Shown here piece after piece: positions 38,876-48,122 of a DNA stretch of 64,000 nt. The stretch comes from Bartonella sp. HY038. Its GTDB lineage: Bacteria > Pseudomonadota > Alphaproteobacteria > Rhizobiales > Rhizobiaceae. How positions within the stretch are numbered: the first letter of the stretch is position 1; every line of letters begins with the position of its first letter. The notes under the pieces were generated by a model that was given only the letters and a program-made list of their open reading frames with translations, did not search any database and was not told the origin of the DNA. Location: the NCBI RefSeq assembly GCF_014117425.1, contig NZ_CP059725.1, positions 1,426,001 through 1,490,000 of the forward strand, in the 5' to 3' direction. Both the position numbers and the translations under genes were made by a program.

Positions 38876-38942
38876 ATTTTCAATATAACTTTAAAAGTGC
38901 TAAGTTTTACATCATATATATCCAAGGATAAAAATTATAATC

Positions 38943-38962
38943 ATCCTCCTTATTTGGAGGAT
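38943..38962 (+). terminator. Short hairpin before lpxB
   Basis: 7-bp stem ATCCTCC / GGAGGAT around a T-rich 6-nt loop, followed by a T-containing AT stretch. Placed between the lipoprotein gene and lpxB. Confidence 0.5.
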
Positions 38963-39007
38963 TGTTCCATATATTTTATTCTAGTTTTTTAAGGTAATTT
39001 TCGCTTG

Positions 39008-40162
39008 ATGACAAAAAAAATAAAGATTGCCATTGTTGCAGGTGAAGAATCTGGTGATTTACTTGGCGCGGATCTAATCGAGGTTGTGAAAAAAAAGATA
39101 AGTGGACAAATTGAACTCATCGGTGTGGGTGGGCAACATCTTGAAAAATTTGGTTTAAAAAGCTTATTTGACCCTGAAGATATTGCACTTATGGGAATTA
39201 CTGCAGTTTTAAAACAATTGCCGAAGCTGTATTCGCACATTAAGAAGTTAGCTCAGTTTTTAGCAGACCAAAATCCTGACTGTTTAATCATTATTGATAG
39301 TCCAGATTTTACTCATCGTGTTGCTAAACGCGTACGCGCTTTAAATCCTTCAATTCCAATTATCAAATATATAGCTCCATCTGTTTGGGCATGGCGCCCG
39401 CAGCGCGCTAAGGAAATGCGCAGTTATATTGATCACGTCCTAGTTATTTTGCCTTTTGAACCAAAAGTAATGGAAATGCTAGATGGTCCACCTTCAACCT
39501 ATGTTGGTCACCGATTACTCTCATCCGCTTCTATCAACGATGTGCGACAGTTCCGTCAAACTAGGGTAACGGATGGAAAAAAACACGTTATTATTCTGCC
39601 TGGATCACGTCGTTCAGAGGTTCGTGCACTAATGCCAGACTTTGGTAGAGCAGTAAATGAACTATCGCAACGGGCGGATAATATTCGTTTTATATTGCCA
39701 ACTCTGCCGAAAATTGAAAAAGAAGTGAGACAATTAGTATCTGAATGGGCTGTCAAACCCGATATTGTTGTTGGAGATGCTGAAAAATGGCAAGCATTTA
39801 AACAAAGTGATGTTGCCCTTGCTGCATCAGGTACTGTTTCATTAGAGCTTGCTTTATGTAATATCCCCACCGTTTTAGCTTACCGCGCCGATTGGTTTTC
39901 TAAAATGGTTGTACTACCGAAAATTACAATATGGTCAGCCGCATTACCCAATATTATCGCTGATGAACCTATTGTTCCTGAATATTTCAATGAATACATA
40001 AAGGTAGGAATGCTAGCAAGGCAAGTCGAAAGACACATGCATGATGGTCCTGCACAAAACGCTCAATTAATTGGCTTTAAAAAAATTTATAATATTATGA
40101 AAACAGAGCAGCCTTCAGGAGAAATTGCAGCTAATGTGATAATGAATTTTTTAAAATTGTAA
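39008..40162 (+). CDS. lpxB: Lipid-A-disaccharide synthase
   Basis: Glycosyltransferase (GT19) joining UDP-diacylglucosamine and lipid X in lipid A synthesis. 384 residues from the ATG at 39008; a TTG lies one codon earlier. Blocks: IAIVAGEESGDLLGADLI, DPEDIALMGITAVL, IIIDSPDFTHRVAKRVR, YIAPSVWAWRPQRAKEM, ILPGSRRSEVRALMP and LAASGTVSLELAL. It stands apart from the lpxD-fabZ-lpxA-lpxI genes that normally precede it. Confidence 0.97.
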   Translation: MTKKIKIAIVAGEESGDLLGADLIEVVKKKISGQIELIGVGGQHLEKFGLKSLFDPEDIALMGITAVLKQLPKLYSHIKKLAQFLADQNPDCLIIIDSPDFTHRVAKRVRALNPSIPIIKYIAPSVWAWRPQRAKEMRSYIDHVLVILPFEPKVMEMLDGPPSTYVGHRLLSSASINDVRQFRQTRVTDGKKHVIILPGSRRSEVRALMPDFGRAVNELSQRADNIRFILPTLPKIEKEVRQLVSEWAVKPDIVVGDAEKWQAFKQSDVALAASGTVSLELALCNIPTVLAYRADWFSKMVVLPKITIWSAALPNIIADEPIVPEYFNEYIKVGMLARQVERHMHDGPAQNAQLIGFKKIYNIMKTEQPSGEIAANVIMNFLKL

Positions 40163-40207
40163 GTTTGGTGTGGCTTTCCTAGTACCAATATTAATTCAAT
40201 TTTTTTA

Positions 40208-40242
40208 AATTAAACGCCATTGCTGTACAACAGCGTTTAATT
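40208..40242 (+). terminator. Hairpin terminator of lpxB
   Basis: 10-bp stem AATTAAACGC / GCGTTTAATT at 40208-40217 and 40233-40242, 15-nt loop. Confidence 0.65.
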
Positions 40243-40355
40243 ATCATTAGCTAAAGTTTTATATAGAGCCAGCATTCTACATTTTCTGCAGCAACACGAA
40301 TGGTTGAAGGCTTTGGCAACGCTAAAATAATAGTTAACTTACATCAGACTTAAAT

Positions 40356-41219
40356 CTATTTTTGGCTATCTTCTTGTCTAATCCAACGACAAACCAAGTG
40401 AGCACCCGGACCACATCCTAATGAATCAACTAAAAACGGACCAAGCAATTTTACTTCGTTTTCTAATGTATATGGAGGATTGACTATAATCATTCCGGTA
40501 CCATCCAAACTAGCAATCGATGATTGCTTGCGAATATGCAATTCTAAACGCAATATTTTGGGAATGCCTGTTTCATATAGCTGGTTACAAAATTTATTTA
40601 CACTATTGAAATTTTTAACTGGATACCAAAAAGCATAGATACCATGTGAAAAACGCTTATTAGCCCTTACTAACCCATCTACTAATCGTTCAAATTCACC
40701 TTCTAATTCAAACGGAGGATCCACTAATACTAAACCACGTTTTTCTTTTGGTGGCAATTGCGATCCAAGTGCTAGCCAACCATTAAGATTTATGATCTTC
40801 GTTTGAAAATCACCATCAAAATGTGATTTTAAAATTCTATAATCATCGGGATGCAACTCTATCGCAGTCAAGCGGTCTTTTTGCCGCAAAAGCTTACGTA
40901 TAAGCATAGGTGAGCCAGGATATTTTTGAAGGGTACTTTGCTGATTATTTAATTCTGCAATAATATCTAGCCATGGCTTCAATAAGGATTCGATATCAGG
41001 ATCTATATCCTTATTAATAATCCTACCTATACCATCGCGCCATTCGCCTGTTTTTTGTGCGCGATCATCACTAAGCTTATAAAGACCAATACCAGCATGG
41101 GTATCAAGGACACGAAAAGCTTGATCTTTCTTTTTTAAATATTCAATAATGCGAGTAACAATAATATGCTTGAAAACATCAGCAAAATTTCCAGCATGAT
41201 AAATATGGCGATAATTCAT
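40356..41219 (-). CDS. rlmJ: 23S rRNA (adenine(2030)-N6)-methyltransferase RlmJ
   Basis: Methylates A2030 of 23S rRNA. 287 residues: the N terminus MNYRHIYHAGNFADVFKH is characteristic, then FRVLDTHAGIGLYKL (SAM site), AIELHPDDYRILK, and the catalytic motif DPPFE in GLVLVDPPFELEGEF. GTGMIIVNPPYTLE lies near the end. Monocistronic, facing lpxB. Confidence 0.95.
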   Translation of the reverse strand: MNYRHIYHAGNFADVFKHIIVTRIIEYLKKKDQAFRVLDTHAGIGLYKLSDDRAQKTGEWRDGIGRIINKDIDPDIESLLKPWLDIIAELNNQQSTLQKYPGSPMLIRKLLRQKDRLTAIELHPDDYRILKSHFDGDFQTKIINLNGWLALGSQLPPKEKRGLVLVDPPFELEGEFERLVDGLVRANKRFSHGIYAFWYPVKNFNSVNKFCNQLYETGIPKILRLELHIRKQSSIASLDGTGMIIVNPPYTLENEVKLLGPFLVDSLGCGPGAHLVCRWIRQEDSQK

Positions 41220-41364
41220 TTTTACTCATTAAATTTGTGGGTTTATAATAAACCAATATATAGAAAAATATGGAATTTTTAGCATCTGGATAATTGATTT
41301 TAAATTAACTTGTTATGGCATTATAAAAAATCAAAGCAATGATACAAGCTTATTTCGTTAATTA

Positions 41365-41778
41365 TCAATACCGTAAATCAACGACGGTTGTAGTTTCATT
41401 GCTGCGAAATAACATTCTACTATAATTCCATTCAGTTCCTTGCTTGGCTCCTACAATCAAAACAACTCCACTACCCTTCGGTCCTGAAAGTGGAATGGAC
41501 ATATCAATCATTCCCTGTTCATTTGGAGTAGGCATATTACCACCTACAAAAAAACCCGGCTCAATAGGCTCTCCTATTAAAGCAATAATCTCGCTATTTT
41601 TTTGTGCGGTTTGTAAGCCTAGCATATAAGGCTCAGATTTTTTCACTGCACCTACAACAAAATAGATAACAACGCAAATTACTAAAACAAAACCACCTAT
41701 ACAGCCAAGAATAATTGATAGTGGCAAAAACCACCCCTTATTTTTTGCCCACCAACCAAGCTGCTCAACATGAGACAT
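41365..41778 (-). CDS. Coa1-family membrane protein
   Basis: 137 residues from the ATG at 41778 (AGGAACTCTTGTA upstream). One membrane segment (about 18-43) and an exposed domain with the family pattern SEPYMLGLQTAQKNSEIIALIGEPIEPG, cut as SEPYMLGLQTAQ and ALIGEPIEPGF, then IPLSGPKGSG. The cytochrome c oxidase assembly factor 1 domain in mitochondria acts on COX1; in bacteria the role is unproven. No oxidase gene is near. Confidence 0.75.
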   Translation of the reverse strand: MSHVEQLGWWAKNKGWFLPLSIILGCIGGFVLVICVVIYFVVGAVKKSEPYMLGLQTAQKNSEIIALIGEPIEPGFFVGGNMPTPNEQGMIDMSIPLSGPKGSGVVLIVGAKQGTEWNYSRMLFRSNETTTVVDLRY

Positions 41779-41899
41779 TACAAGAGTTCCTATTGTCAAT
41801 TAAAGTACTAATAAATGGGCAATAAACTAATATGATAAATATTGTAAGATACTATTTGATAATAAACTAGCGTTTTATCATTGGATCTATTCCATTATC

Positions 41900-41940
41900 C
41901 TATATGCATTGAATATTGACATAATATTCAATGCATATAG
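41900..41940 (-). terminator. 18-bp hairpin downstream of the methyltransferase gene
   Basis: Perfect arms at 41900-41917 and 41923-41940 with loop GACAT. AT-rich. It is 15 bases past the methyltransferase stop. Confidence 0.7.
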
Positions 41941-41955
41941 TCGGATTGAATTAAA

Positions 41956-42771
41956 TCAACTGCTTTTTTGCGCTAGAATAAGTTGGCCCGCAACGGGATT
42001 TTGTTGTTCAAGACGCACTACAATATTTTGACAGTCAATAACGGCTAGACCATTACTATTCAAAGTTTTTTTGATATAATCTTCGCTATGAGCAAAACGT
42101 TGAAAAGGTCCAACCATAAAAGGACGGCCGGAAAAAGTTGCATTATCAGATGTCTCACTTGAAAAGCCAAAAACGCCATCATCTTCTAAATGCTCTGCAA
42201 CATTTTTAAAAAAATCATCAAGTTGCCCCATATAAGGTAGAACATCGGTTGCTACAATTAAGTCCCATTTTTGTTCGCCTGCTTGACTTAAAAAACCTAC
42301 TGCATCGCCCACAAATAATTTATCATAGTCACCTTTTTCATAGGCAATAGCAACCATATTTTCAGAAATATCAATACCTGTCTTTTCTTTAGCCATATCA
42401 TCAAGTGCATCAGCAGATAAGCCAGTACCGCAACCAAGATCAAGCATATGCTCAAACATGAAATCGCCATCCAACACTTCAATCAAACGCTCACGTAATT
42501 GCAATGGCACATCATATTGTAATTGATCGACCAAAATCATATCAAACACATCGGCATGCTGATCAAATAATGTTGCAACATAGGCTTTTGGAGCATTTTG
42601 TGGCACTTCACCCTTGCCCATGGCAGCAAGGCGCACAGATGCACCAGCATGATCATCAGGATCAAGCTCTAAAGCGTGGCGATATGCAATGGCTGCACCA
42701 TCAAAATCACCCGATTTTTCTAAACTTAAACCTCGATTATAAGCTTCTTCAAGGGCGTCTTCGTCAATCAT
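41956..42771 (-). CDS. TPR-containing SAM-dependent methyltransferase
   Basis: 271 residues. The N terminus holds about one TPR (EEAYNRGLSLEKSGDFDGAAIAY in parts EEAYNRGLSLEKS and DFDGAAIAYRHALEL), then a class I methyltransferase domain: MLDLGCGTGLSADAL (motif I), TGIDISENMVAIA and WDLIVATDVLPYMG. Similar rhizobial proteins are annotated only as methyltransferases and I know no proven substrate. Its start overlaps the end of the upstream transporter gene by eight bases, so the two are co-translated. Confidence 0.88.
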   Translation of the reverse strand: MIDEDALEEAYNRGLSLEKSGDFDGAAIAYRHALELDPDDHAGASVRLAAMGKGEVPQNAPKAYVATLFDQHADVFDMILVDQLQYDVPLQLRERLIEVLDGDFMFEHMLDLGCGTGLSADALDDMAKEKTGIDISENMVAIAYEKGDYDKLFVGDAVGFLSQAGEQKWDLIVATDVLPYMGQLDDFFKNVAEHLEDDGVFGFSSETSDNATFSGRPFMVGPFQRFAHSEDYIKKTLNSNGLAVIDCQNIVVRLEQQNPVAGQLILAQKSS

Positions 42772-43744
42772 CTATTAATTCTTTCCGTTGCGACAAATGC
42801 CGCGCAATTATAGTACAAGCCATAAGCTGAATTTGATGAAATAGCATCAAAGGCAACACAACAGCACCGATATTTATGTGGCTATAGCTTGAGAATATAG
42901 CATTTGCCATAGGGGCACCACTTGCCAAGCTCTTTTTTGATCCGCAAAACATGATTGTTATACAGTCGGGTTCATCGAATTTGAATAATTTAGCTCCCCA
43001 CCATGTAATCATCAATACTAAAAACAATAAAATAATATCAAATCCAACCATTACCATAAGATCGTGCCACGACGTATTTGACCACAATTTTTGGGTAACA
43101 GCCTCGGAAAAAGCTAAATAAACAACCATAACAATCGAACCTCGATCAACGATAGACGTTAAAGTTTTATGACTATTTAAAAAACTCCCTATAAAGCGCC
43201 GGCATATTTGACCTGCAACAAAAGGCAATAAAAGCTGTAAGATAATGCTTAAAAAGGCGTCAAATGAAATACCTGTTCCAGAATGCGCTTGAAGTAAAAG
43301 CCCAACCAAAAAAGGAGTAACAAACATGCCCAAGATATTTGAAGCTGAAGCCGAAACAATAGCAGCAGGTACATTGCCGCCAGCAATAGAAGTAAAAGCA
43401 ATAGACGATTGTACCGTTGAAGGCAGCACACATAAATATAGAATGCCTGCATAAAAAATAGATTGCTTTAATGAAGGGATAAGCCAACCTGCCATAAGAC
43501 CAAGAATGGGAAAAAGTACAAATGTCGATAAAAATACCATTAAATGCAGGCGCCAATGGGTTATGCCAGCAACAACTGCCTCACTTGACAAACGAGCACC
43601 ATGCAAAAAAAATAACAGAGCAACAGCACACTTTGTGGCCAGTGAAAACCATTCTTGCCCTTGCCCACTTACAGGCATAAAACTGGCAAAAATAATTGTT
43701 GCGATTAATATGGTCAAAAATTTATCAGGCAAAAACCGCGCCAC
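42764..43744 (-). CDS. Bile acid:sodium symporter (SBF-like, YfeH type) transporter
   Basis: 326 residues, about nine to ten membrane segments. The family pattern is seen in DKFLTILIATIIFASFMP, LLFFLHGARLS, LPSTVQSSIAFTSIAGGNVPAA in parts LPSTVQSSIAF and SIAGGNVPAAIVSASASN, and later CGSKKSLASGAPMANAIF. Members move organic anions with sodium; the substrate is unknown. First gene of a two-gene unit with the methyltransferase. Confidence 0.9.
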   Translation of the reverse strand: MARFLPDKFLTILIATIIFASFMPVSGQGQEWFSLATKCAVALLFFLHGARLSSEAVVAGITHWRLHLMVFLSTFVLFPILGLMAGWLIPSLKQSIFYAGILYLCVLPSTVQSSIAFTSIAGGNVPAAIVSASASNILGMFVTPFLVGLLLQAHSGTGISFDAFLSIILQLLLPFVAGQICRRFIGSFLNSHKTLTSIVDRGSIVMVVYLAFSEAVTQKLWSNTSWHDLMVMVGFDIILLFLVLMITWWGAKLFKFDEPDCITIMFCGSKKSLASGAPMANAIFSSYSHINIGAVVLPLMLFHQIQLMACTIIARHLSQRKELIDD

Positions 43745-43775
43745 AAATCACCTCATTGCGGAAAAGCGTAAGTAC

Positions 43776-43825
43776 AAAAAATGTGTAATGAAATTCAACC
43801 AGTTTTATTTCATTACACATTTTTT
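43776..43825. terminator. 19-bp hairpin terminator downstream of the gamma-CA gene
   Basis: Perfect arms 43776-43794 and 43807-43825 (core ATGTGTAATGAAAT) with A and T runs at the base, so it can stop transcription in both directions. Confidence 0.85.
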
Positions 43826-43885
43826 CAAGAACTAATAACGTTAAGTGAATAAAACATATAGGGGCAAAATAGTTGTAATTTAAAT

Positions 43886-44428
43886 TTATAAACCAGTTTC
43901 TTGTTGCTCTTCCAAACCACGAATAAAACGTTTTGAATTTTGCTGATATAATTGGGCTGAAGCTGTATTTTTCGCAATTTCATCTTCAGTTAGGGCGCGT
44001 TTCACGTTAGCCGGAGCACCAAGTATAAGCGAATTTGCTGGAAATACTTGACCTTCGGTGACCAATGCACCTGCTCCAACAATCGAATTTTCTCCGATTT
44101 TTACATTATTCATGATGATTGCACCCATGCCAATTAGAGTATTATCACCGATTATACAGCCATGAATGATCGCGCGGTGACCAATAGTGCAATTACGCCC
44201 GATAGTAACCGGAATTCCTTTGTCGGTATGGATAATAACACCATCTTGCACATTTGATCCCTCGCCTAAAATAATAGGTTCATTATCACCACGCAAAACG
44301 GCACCAAACCAAACACTTGCAGAATCGTGAATAATGATATTGCCTATCAAATCTGCACTGTTTGCAATGAAACTAGTTTTTTTTTCAATAATATTAGGTT
44401 TGTGTCCGTCAAGAACATAATTGGTCAT
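43886..44428 (-). CDS. Gamma-carbonic anhydrase family protein
   Basis: 180 residues of left-handed beta helix with hexapeptide repeats. The three zinc-ligand His are in GVIIHTDKG, TIGHRAIIHGC (two His). Other marks: SVWFGAVLRGDNEP and ILGAPANVKRALTEDE. The second ATG (44428) has GGGG at better spacing than the first (44434). Members have carbonic anhydrase or ferripyochelin-binding-like roles; in mitochondria they attach to complex I. Enzymatic activity here is unproven. Confidence 0.92.
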   Translation of the reverse strand: MTNYVLDGHKPNIIEKKTSFIANSADLIGNIIIHDSASVWFGAVLRGDNEPIILGEGSNVQDGVIIHTDKGIPVTIGRNCTIGHRAIIHGCIIGDNTLIGMGAIIMNNVKIGENSIVGAGALVTEGQVFPANSLILGAPANVKRALTEDEIAKNTASAQLYQQNSKRFIRGLEEQQETGL

Positions 44429-44762
44429 TTCCATCCCCTTTTATTCGGTAATTACCAAACTTGAACAATTGAAAAGTTCAAATTAAAGCTAAACTTTTAA
44501 TGCATACTGCCACTCTTAATACTATATCGAATTGACATATCGGCGCGTTACATAAGCTTCATACTGGTTTCATGATAAGTCTTTTCAAATCATTATAAAA
44601 GTCAAAAGGGTGAATTATTTAAGCCGTTAAACTTTATGTGATAATTTTAGCAAAATTGGTTTTTCAAAAGATCTTATAGCGCAAATATTTTTAAGCCTTT
44701 AGTTTTGTTGAGGCATATCCGCGCTAAAAGAAGCTTATTACAAAATTTATTATGATTAAAAA
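44429..44762. other. Intergenic region between the gamma-CA gene and gntP
   Basis: 334 bases, AT-rich. Upstream of the gamma-CA gene and downstream of gntP; it should hold one promoter and one terminator, neither of which I can locate. Confidence 0.35.
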
Positions 44763-46151
44763 TTAAAAAATGCTAGCAACTAAAAATAACATGCCAGCTA
44801 GCAAAAATGCCATAATGCCAATAGTTGTTTCCATAACCGTCCAAGTTTTAAATGTTGTCTTTTCATCGATTTCAAGAAAACGACTAACCAGCCAAAAACC
44901 CGAATCATTTACATGGCTACAAACAACCGAACCTGCTGCAACAGCAATTACCGTCGCAATGATTTGAAAACTATTATAGCCAGAGTTAAGCACCGCTGTT
45001 TCAATTAAACTAGCAGCTGTCGTAAGTGCAACCGTTGCCGACCCTTGAGCAATACGCAAAATTGCTGCCACAACAAAGCCGGCAACAAAAACAGGTAACC
45101 CAATAGAGGATAAAGAGCCTGCAAGGGCGTCGCCAATACCACTTGCTCGCAAAACACCACCAAACATGCCGCCCGCCCCAGTAATGAGAATGACACCGCA
45201 AACAGGCCCAAGGGCAGAACCAAGCATTTTTTCAATATCAACACCGCTTAAACCGCGTAAATATCCAAGCTTGTAAGATGCAAATAAAACAGCAATAAGC
45301 AGCGCGACAGGTGTTGACCCAATAGTGGTTAAAACGCCAAACCAATAACCCGTGCCTTCAATAACCCCAGCTGATTTTAAGGTAGTTAACCCCGTATTCA
45401 TGAATATGATCACGAGGGGAATAAGCAAGACAACAACAATAGTTGCAGCGCTTGGTGGATTTTTATATTCTATTTCTTTGCCACCTGACAATAAATCAGG
45501 CACCGGAAAAACATAGCGTTTGCCAACAAAAAGCCCAAATAAATAAGATGTCACATACCATGTCGGAATAGCTATAATAATACCTATAATAGTTAAAAGG
45601 CCAATATCGGCATGAAGAAATGAAGCTGCAGCTACTGGTCCAGGATGAGGTGGCACAAAGACATGCATTACCGAAAATGCACCTGCGGCAGGAATTGCAT
45701 AGCGCAAGATTCCACCGCCCAGGCGCTTTGCAACGCTAAAGACAATAGGCAGCATAACAATGAGGCCTGCGTCAAAAAATATAGGAAACCCGAATAAAAG
45801 CGATGCAACTCCAAGGGCAAGCGGAGCCCTTTGTTCGCCAAAGCGGCAAATGAGTGATTCAGCCAATGCATGCGCACCGCCAGAACCTTCAACCATGCGC
45901 CCCAACATTGCACCAAGACCAACCAATAGAGCTACGCCGCCTACAGTTGCGCCAAAGCTTGACGTTAATACCTCAACAATTCGATTTGAGGGAATTTGCG
46001 TAGCAAACGCAGTTGCGATACTAACAATAATTAAGGCAAGGAAAGCATGAATTTTTAATTTTATGATGAGAACCAAAAGAACCAAAATGGCAATCGCTGT
46101 AATGAGCAACAATTCTGGTGCACCAAGGGTTTGCACAAAATCTTTTAACAT
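44763..46151 (-). CDS. gntP: Gluconate:H+ symporter (GntP family)
   Basis: Imports gluconate. 462 residues with 12 or more membrane segments. Family blocks: ALLVGLGAMLGRMVEGSGGAHALAE in parts LGAMLGRMVEGSGG and AHALAESLI, LFGFPIFFDAGLIVMLPI, VFVPPHPGPVAAA, GAGGMFGGVLRASGIG and RIAQGSATVALTTAA. It overlaps gntK by seven bases. Substrate by family and by its kinase partner. Confidence 0.94.
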   Translation of the reverse strand: MLKDFVQTLGAPELLLITAIAILVLLVLIIKLKIHAFLALIIVSIATAFATQIPSNRIVEVLTSSFGATVGGVALLVGLGAMLGRMVEGSGGAHALAESLICRFGEQRAPLALGVASLLFGFPIFFDAGLIVMLPIVFSVAKRLGGGILRYAIPAAGAFSVMHVFVPPHPGPVAAASFLHADIGLLTIIGIIIAIPTWYVTSYLFGLFVGKRYVFPVPDLLSGGKEIEYKNPPSAATIVVVLLIPLVIIFMNTGLTTLKSAGVIEGTGYWFGVLTTIGSTPVALLIAVLFASYKLGYLRGLSGVDIEKMLGSALGPVCGVILITGAGGMFGGVLRASGIGDALAGSLSSIGLPVFVAGFVVAAILRIAQGSATVALTTAASLIETAVLNSGYNSFQIIATVIAVAAGSVVCSHVNDSGFWLVSRFLEIDEKTTFKTWTVMETTIGIMAFLLAGMLFLVASIF

Positions 46152-46684
46152 TGATCATCGCCCCCATCATAATCTATAGCTTTCAAGATTTCATCCGTAA
46201 TTTCTTCAGGGCTACCAGATATAGAAAAACGTTCACCCGACTCATCATCTTGCAAAGATTCTAATATTGCATATTGTGAATCGAGCAAGGATGCAGGCAT
46301 ATAGGCATGTTGACGGTGCGAAATTCGTTCTGCAACCAAAGTTTCAGGGCCATAAAGCTCTGCGAAAAATATATTGGCATGTTGTGTTTGCCGCAATATA
46401 TCACGATAAATACGCTTTAAAGCAGAACAGGTAATAATGGTATTTTTACCATTCTGCGCATTTTTATCAATAAAATTGCGTAGCAGCTCAAGCCATGGTT
46501 TTCGATCTTCATCATTAAGCGGTATCCCAGCCGCCATTTTATCTTTATTGGTTTTCGGATGGAATTCATCAGCTTCTGCAAATTGCCAATGGGTTTTATT
46601 GACCAATAATTGTGCGGTTGTTGTTTTTCCAACGCCCGATGGCCCCATGACGACAATACCGATGGGCTTATCATTTAATTGCAT
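46145..46684 (-). CDS. gntK: Gluconokinase
   Basis: Phosphorylates gluconate to 6-phosphogluconate for the Entner-Doudoroff or pentose phosphate routes. 179 residues from the ATG at 46684, which has GGGGAGGTAGCA before it; a longer frame has no ribosome site. P-loop GPSGVGKTT, then AEADEFHPKTNKDKMAAGIPLNDEDRKPWL in parts ADEFHPKTNKDKMA and GIPLNDEDRKPWL, ITCSALKRIYRDILR and RISHRQHAYMPASLLDSQ. Transporter follows directly, forming gntK-gntP. Confidence 0.95.
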   Translation of the reverse strand: MQLNDKPIGIVVMGPSGVGKTTTAQLLVNKTHWQFAEADEFHPKTNKDKMAAGIPLNDEDRKPWLELLRNFIDKNAQNGKNTIITCSALKRIYRDILRQTQHANIFFAELYGPETLVAERISHRQHAYMPASLLDSQYAILESLQDDESGERFSISGSPEEITDEILKAIDYDGGDDQC

Positions 46685-46699
46685 TGCTACCTCCCCAAA

Positions 46700-46717
46700 A
46701 ATGTTAACGTTTTCATT
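46700..46717 (-). promoter_or_regulatory. Candidate LacI-type operator of gntKP
   Basis: The 18-base imperfect palindrome AATGTTAACGTTTTCATT (14 of 18 positions symmetric) with an AACGTT centre, 16 bases before the gntK start. Gluconate operons of other proteobacteria are repressed by LacI-family GntR at sites of this shape. No repressor gene is in the window. Confidence 0.35.
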
Positions 46718-46879
46718 TTCAACACGAACATTTATGAAAAGCATCTTTTTAATCAATATACCAGAAGTATTTCAGTTGAAATTATACTTCCCACATAACA
46801 AACAGTTAGTTTAAAAAGGTTATAGAAAAATGTGAGCCAAATTATTAATCAACAGTCTGCAATAATTTTTGCACGAGCA

Positions 46880-46917
46880 AAAAACCTCAATAAACATTAT
46901 ATTATTGAGATTTTTTA
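46880..46917. terminator. Hairpin terminator of trpS
   Basis: 8-bp stem CTCAATAA / TTATTGAG (46886-46893, 46902-46909) flanked by A and T runs on both sides. Confidence 0.75.
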
Positions 46918-46933
46918 TTTAATAATGAAACCA

Positions 46934-48001
46934 TTAGTTCTGTAAGAAGCCAACAATGTCGCGTACAGATTTCATTGTCTTTTCAGCAATTTCACTGGCG
47001 CGTTCCCCACCCTTTTTCAAAACCGCATCAATATAGGCAGGTTCATTATTAAGGCGACGTAAATTGGTGGCAATTGGTTCCAATTGGCTAACAGCCAAAT
47101 CAGCAAGTTGCGGTTTAAATTCTGAAAACTGCTTGCCAGAAAACTGCGCTAAAACATCTTGCTTTTCTATGCCAGCAAGCGCTGCATAAATACCGACAAG
47201 ATTATTAGCCTCTGGACGGTCTTTTAAACCATCAACCAACTCTGGCAAAGGTTCCGTATCAGTTTTTGCCTTACGGATTTTTTTTGCAATGTCATCAGCT
47301 GTATCAATGAGGTTAATACGTGACATATCAGATGGATCCGATTTTGACATTTTCTTAGTGCCATCGCGTAAGGACATAATACGCATGGACGTTTCACCAA
47401 TAAGCGGTTCTGCCATTGGAAAAAACCCATTAACGCTTTTATCACCAACTAGCATATCAACACCAACATTGAGCTCGCCAATACGTGCTGAATAATCATT
47501 GTTAAATTTTTGCGCAATATCACGGGTAAGTTCTAAATGCTGTTTTTGGTCTTCACCAACAGGTACATGAGTTGCGCGGTAAACAAGAATATCAGCAGCC
47601 ATCAGACTTGGATAAGCAAATAGTCCAAGCGATGCGTTTTCACGATCCTTACCCGCCTTATCTTTAAACTGTGTCATACGGCTCATCCAGCCCATACGCG
47701 CAACACAATTAAAAACCCAAGCAAGTTCGGCATGTTGGTAAACACGACTTTGATTGAAAATAATATGCTTTTCAGGATCAATGCCCGAAGCCATAAAAGC
47801 CGCTGCAACTTCACGAGTATTTTTAATAAGTTCAGTTGGATCTGGATTAATGGTCAAGGCATGCATATCAACAACGCAATACACACAATTATAGCTTTGT
47901 TGCAATTCTACCCAACGCTTGATTGCCCCAAGATAATTACCTAGTTGCAAGTTTCCTGTTGGTTGCACACCAGAAAACACGAGTGGATCAAAGCCAGCCA
48001 T
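46934..48001 (-). CDS. trpS: Tryptophanyl-tRNA synthetase
   Basis: Charges tRNA-Trp. 355 residues: [19 protein letters not shown] (HIGH-equivalent), [41 protein letters not shown] in parts [14 protein letters not shown] and [14 protein letters not shown], and [10 protein letters not shown] (KMSKS). Full length. Normally next to murJ in related genomes, here not. Confidence 0.97.
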   Translation of the reverse strand: MAGFDPLVFSGVQPTGNLQLGNYLGAIKRWVELQQSYNCVYCVVDMHALTINPDPTELIKNTREVAAAFMASGIDPEKHIIFNQSRVYQHAELAWVFNCVARMGWMSRMTQFKDKAGKDRENASLGLFAYPSLMAADILVYRATHVPVGEDQKQHLELTRDIAQKFNNDYSARIGELNVGVDMLVGDKSVNGFFPMAEPLIGETSMRIMSLRDGTKKMSKSDPSDMSRINLIDTADDIAKKIRKAKTDTEPLPELVDGLKDRPEANNLVGIYAALAGIEKQDVLAQFSGKQFSEFKPQLADLAVSQLEPIATNLRRLNNEPAYIDAVLKKGGERASEIAEKTMKSVRDIVGFLQN

Positions 48002-48083
48002 TCCAAATATCCTTATCGATCATCAATCAAAAATTTGATCTATCAATTATCAATTTTTCAAAAGAAATCAATAGCACTATGAA

Positions 48084-48115
48084 AATTGAGCATTTTCATT
48101 ACAAAATGCTCAATT
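48084..48115 (-). terminator. Hairpin terminator of the mla operon
   Basis: Perfect 13-bp stem AATTGAGCATTTT (48084-48096) with its complement (48103-48115), loop CATTAC, eight bases after the lipoprotein stop. Confidence 0.8.
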
Positions 48116-48122
48116 ATATGCA

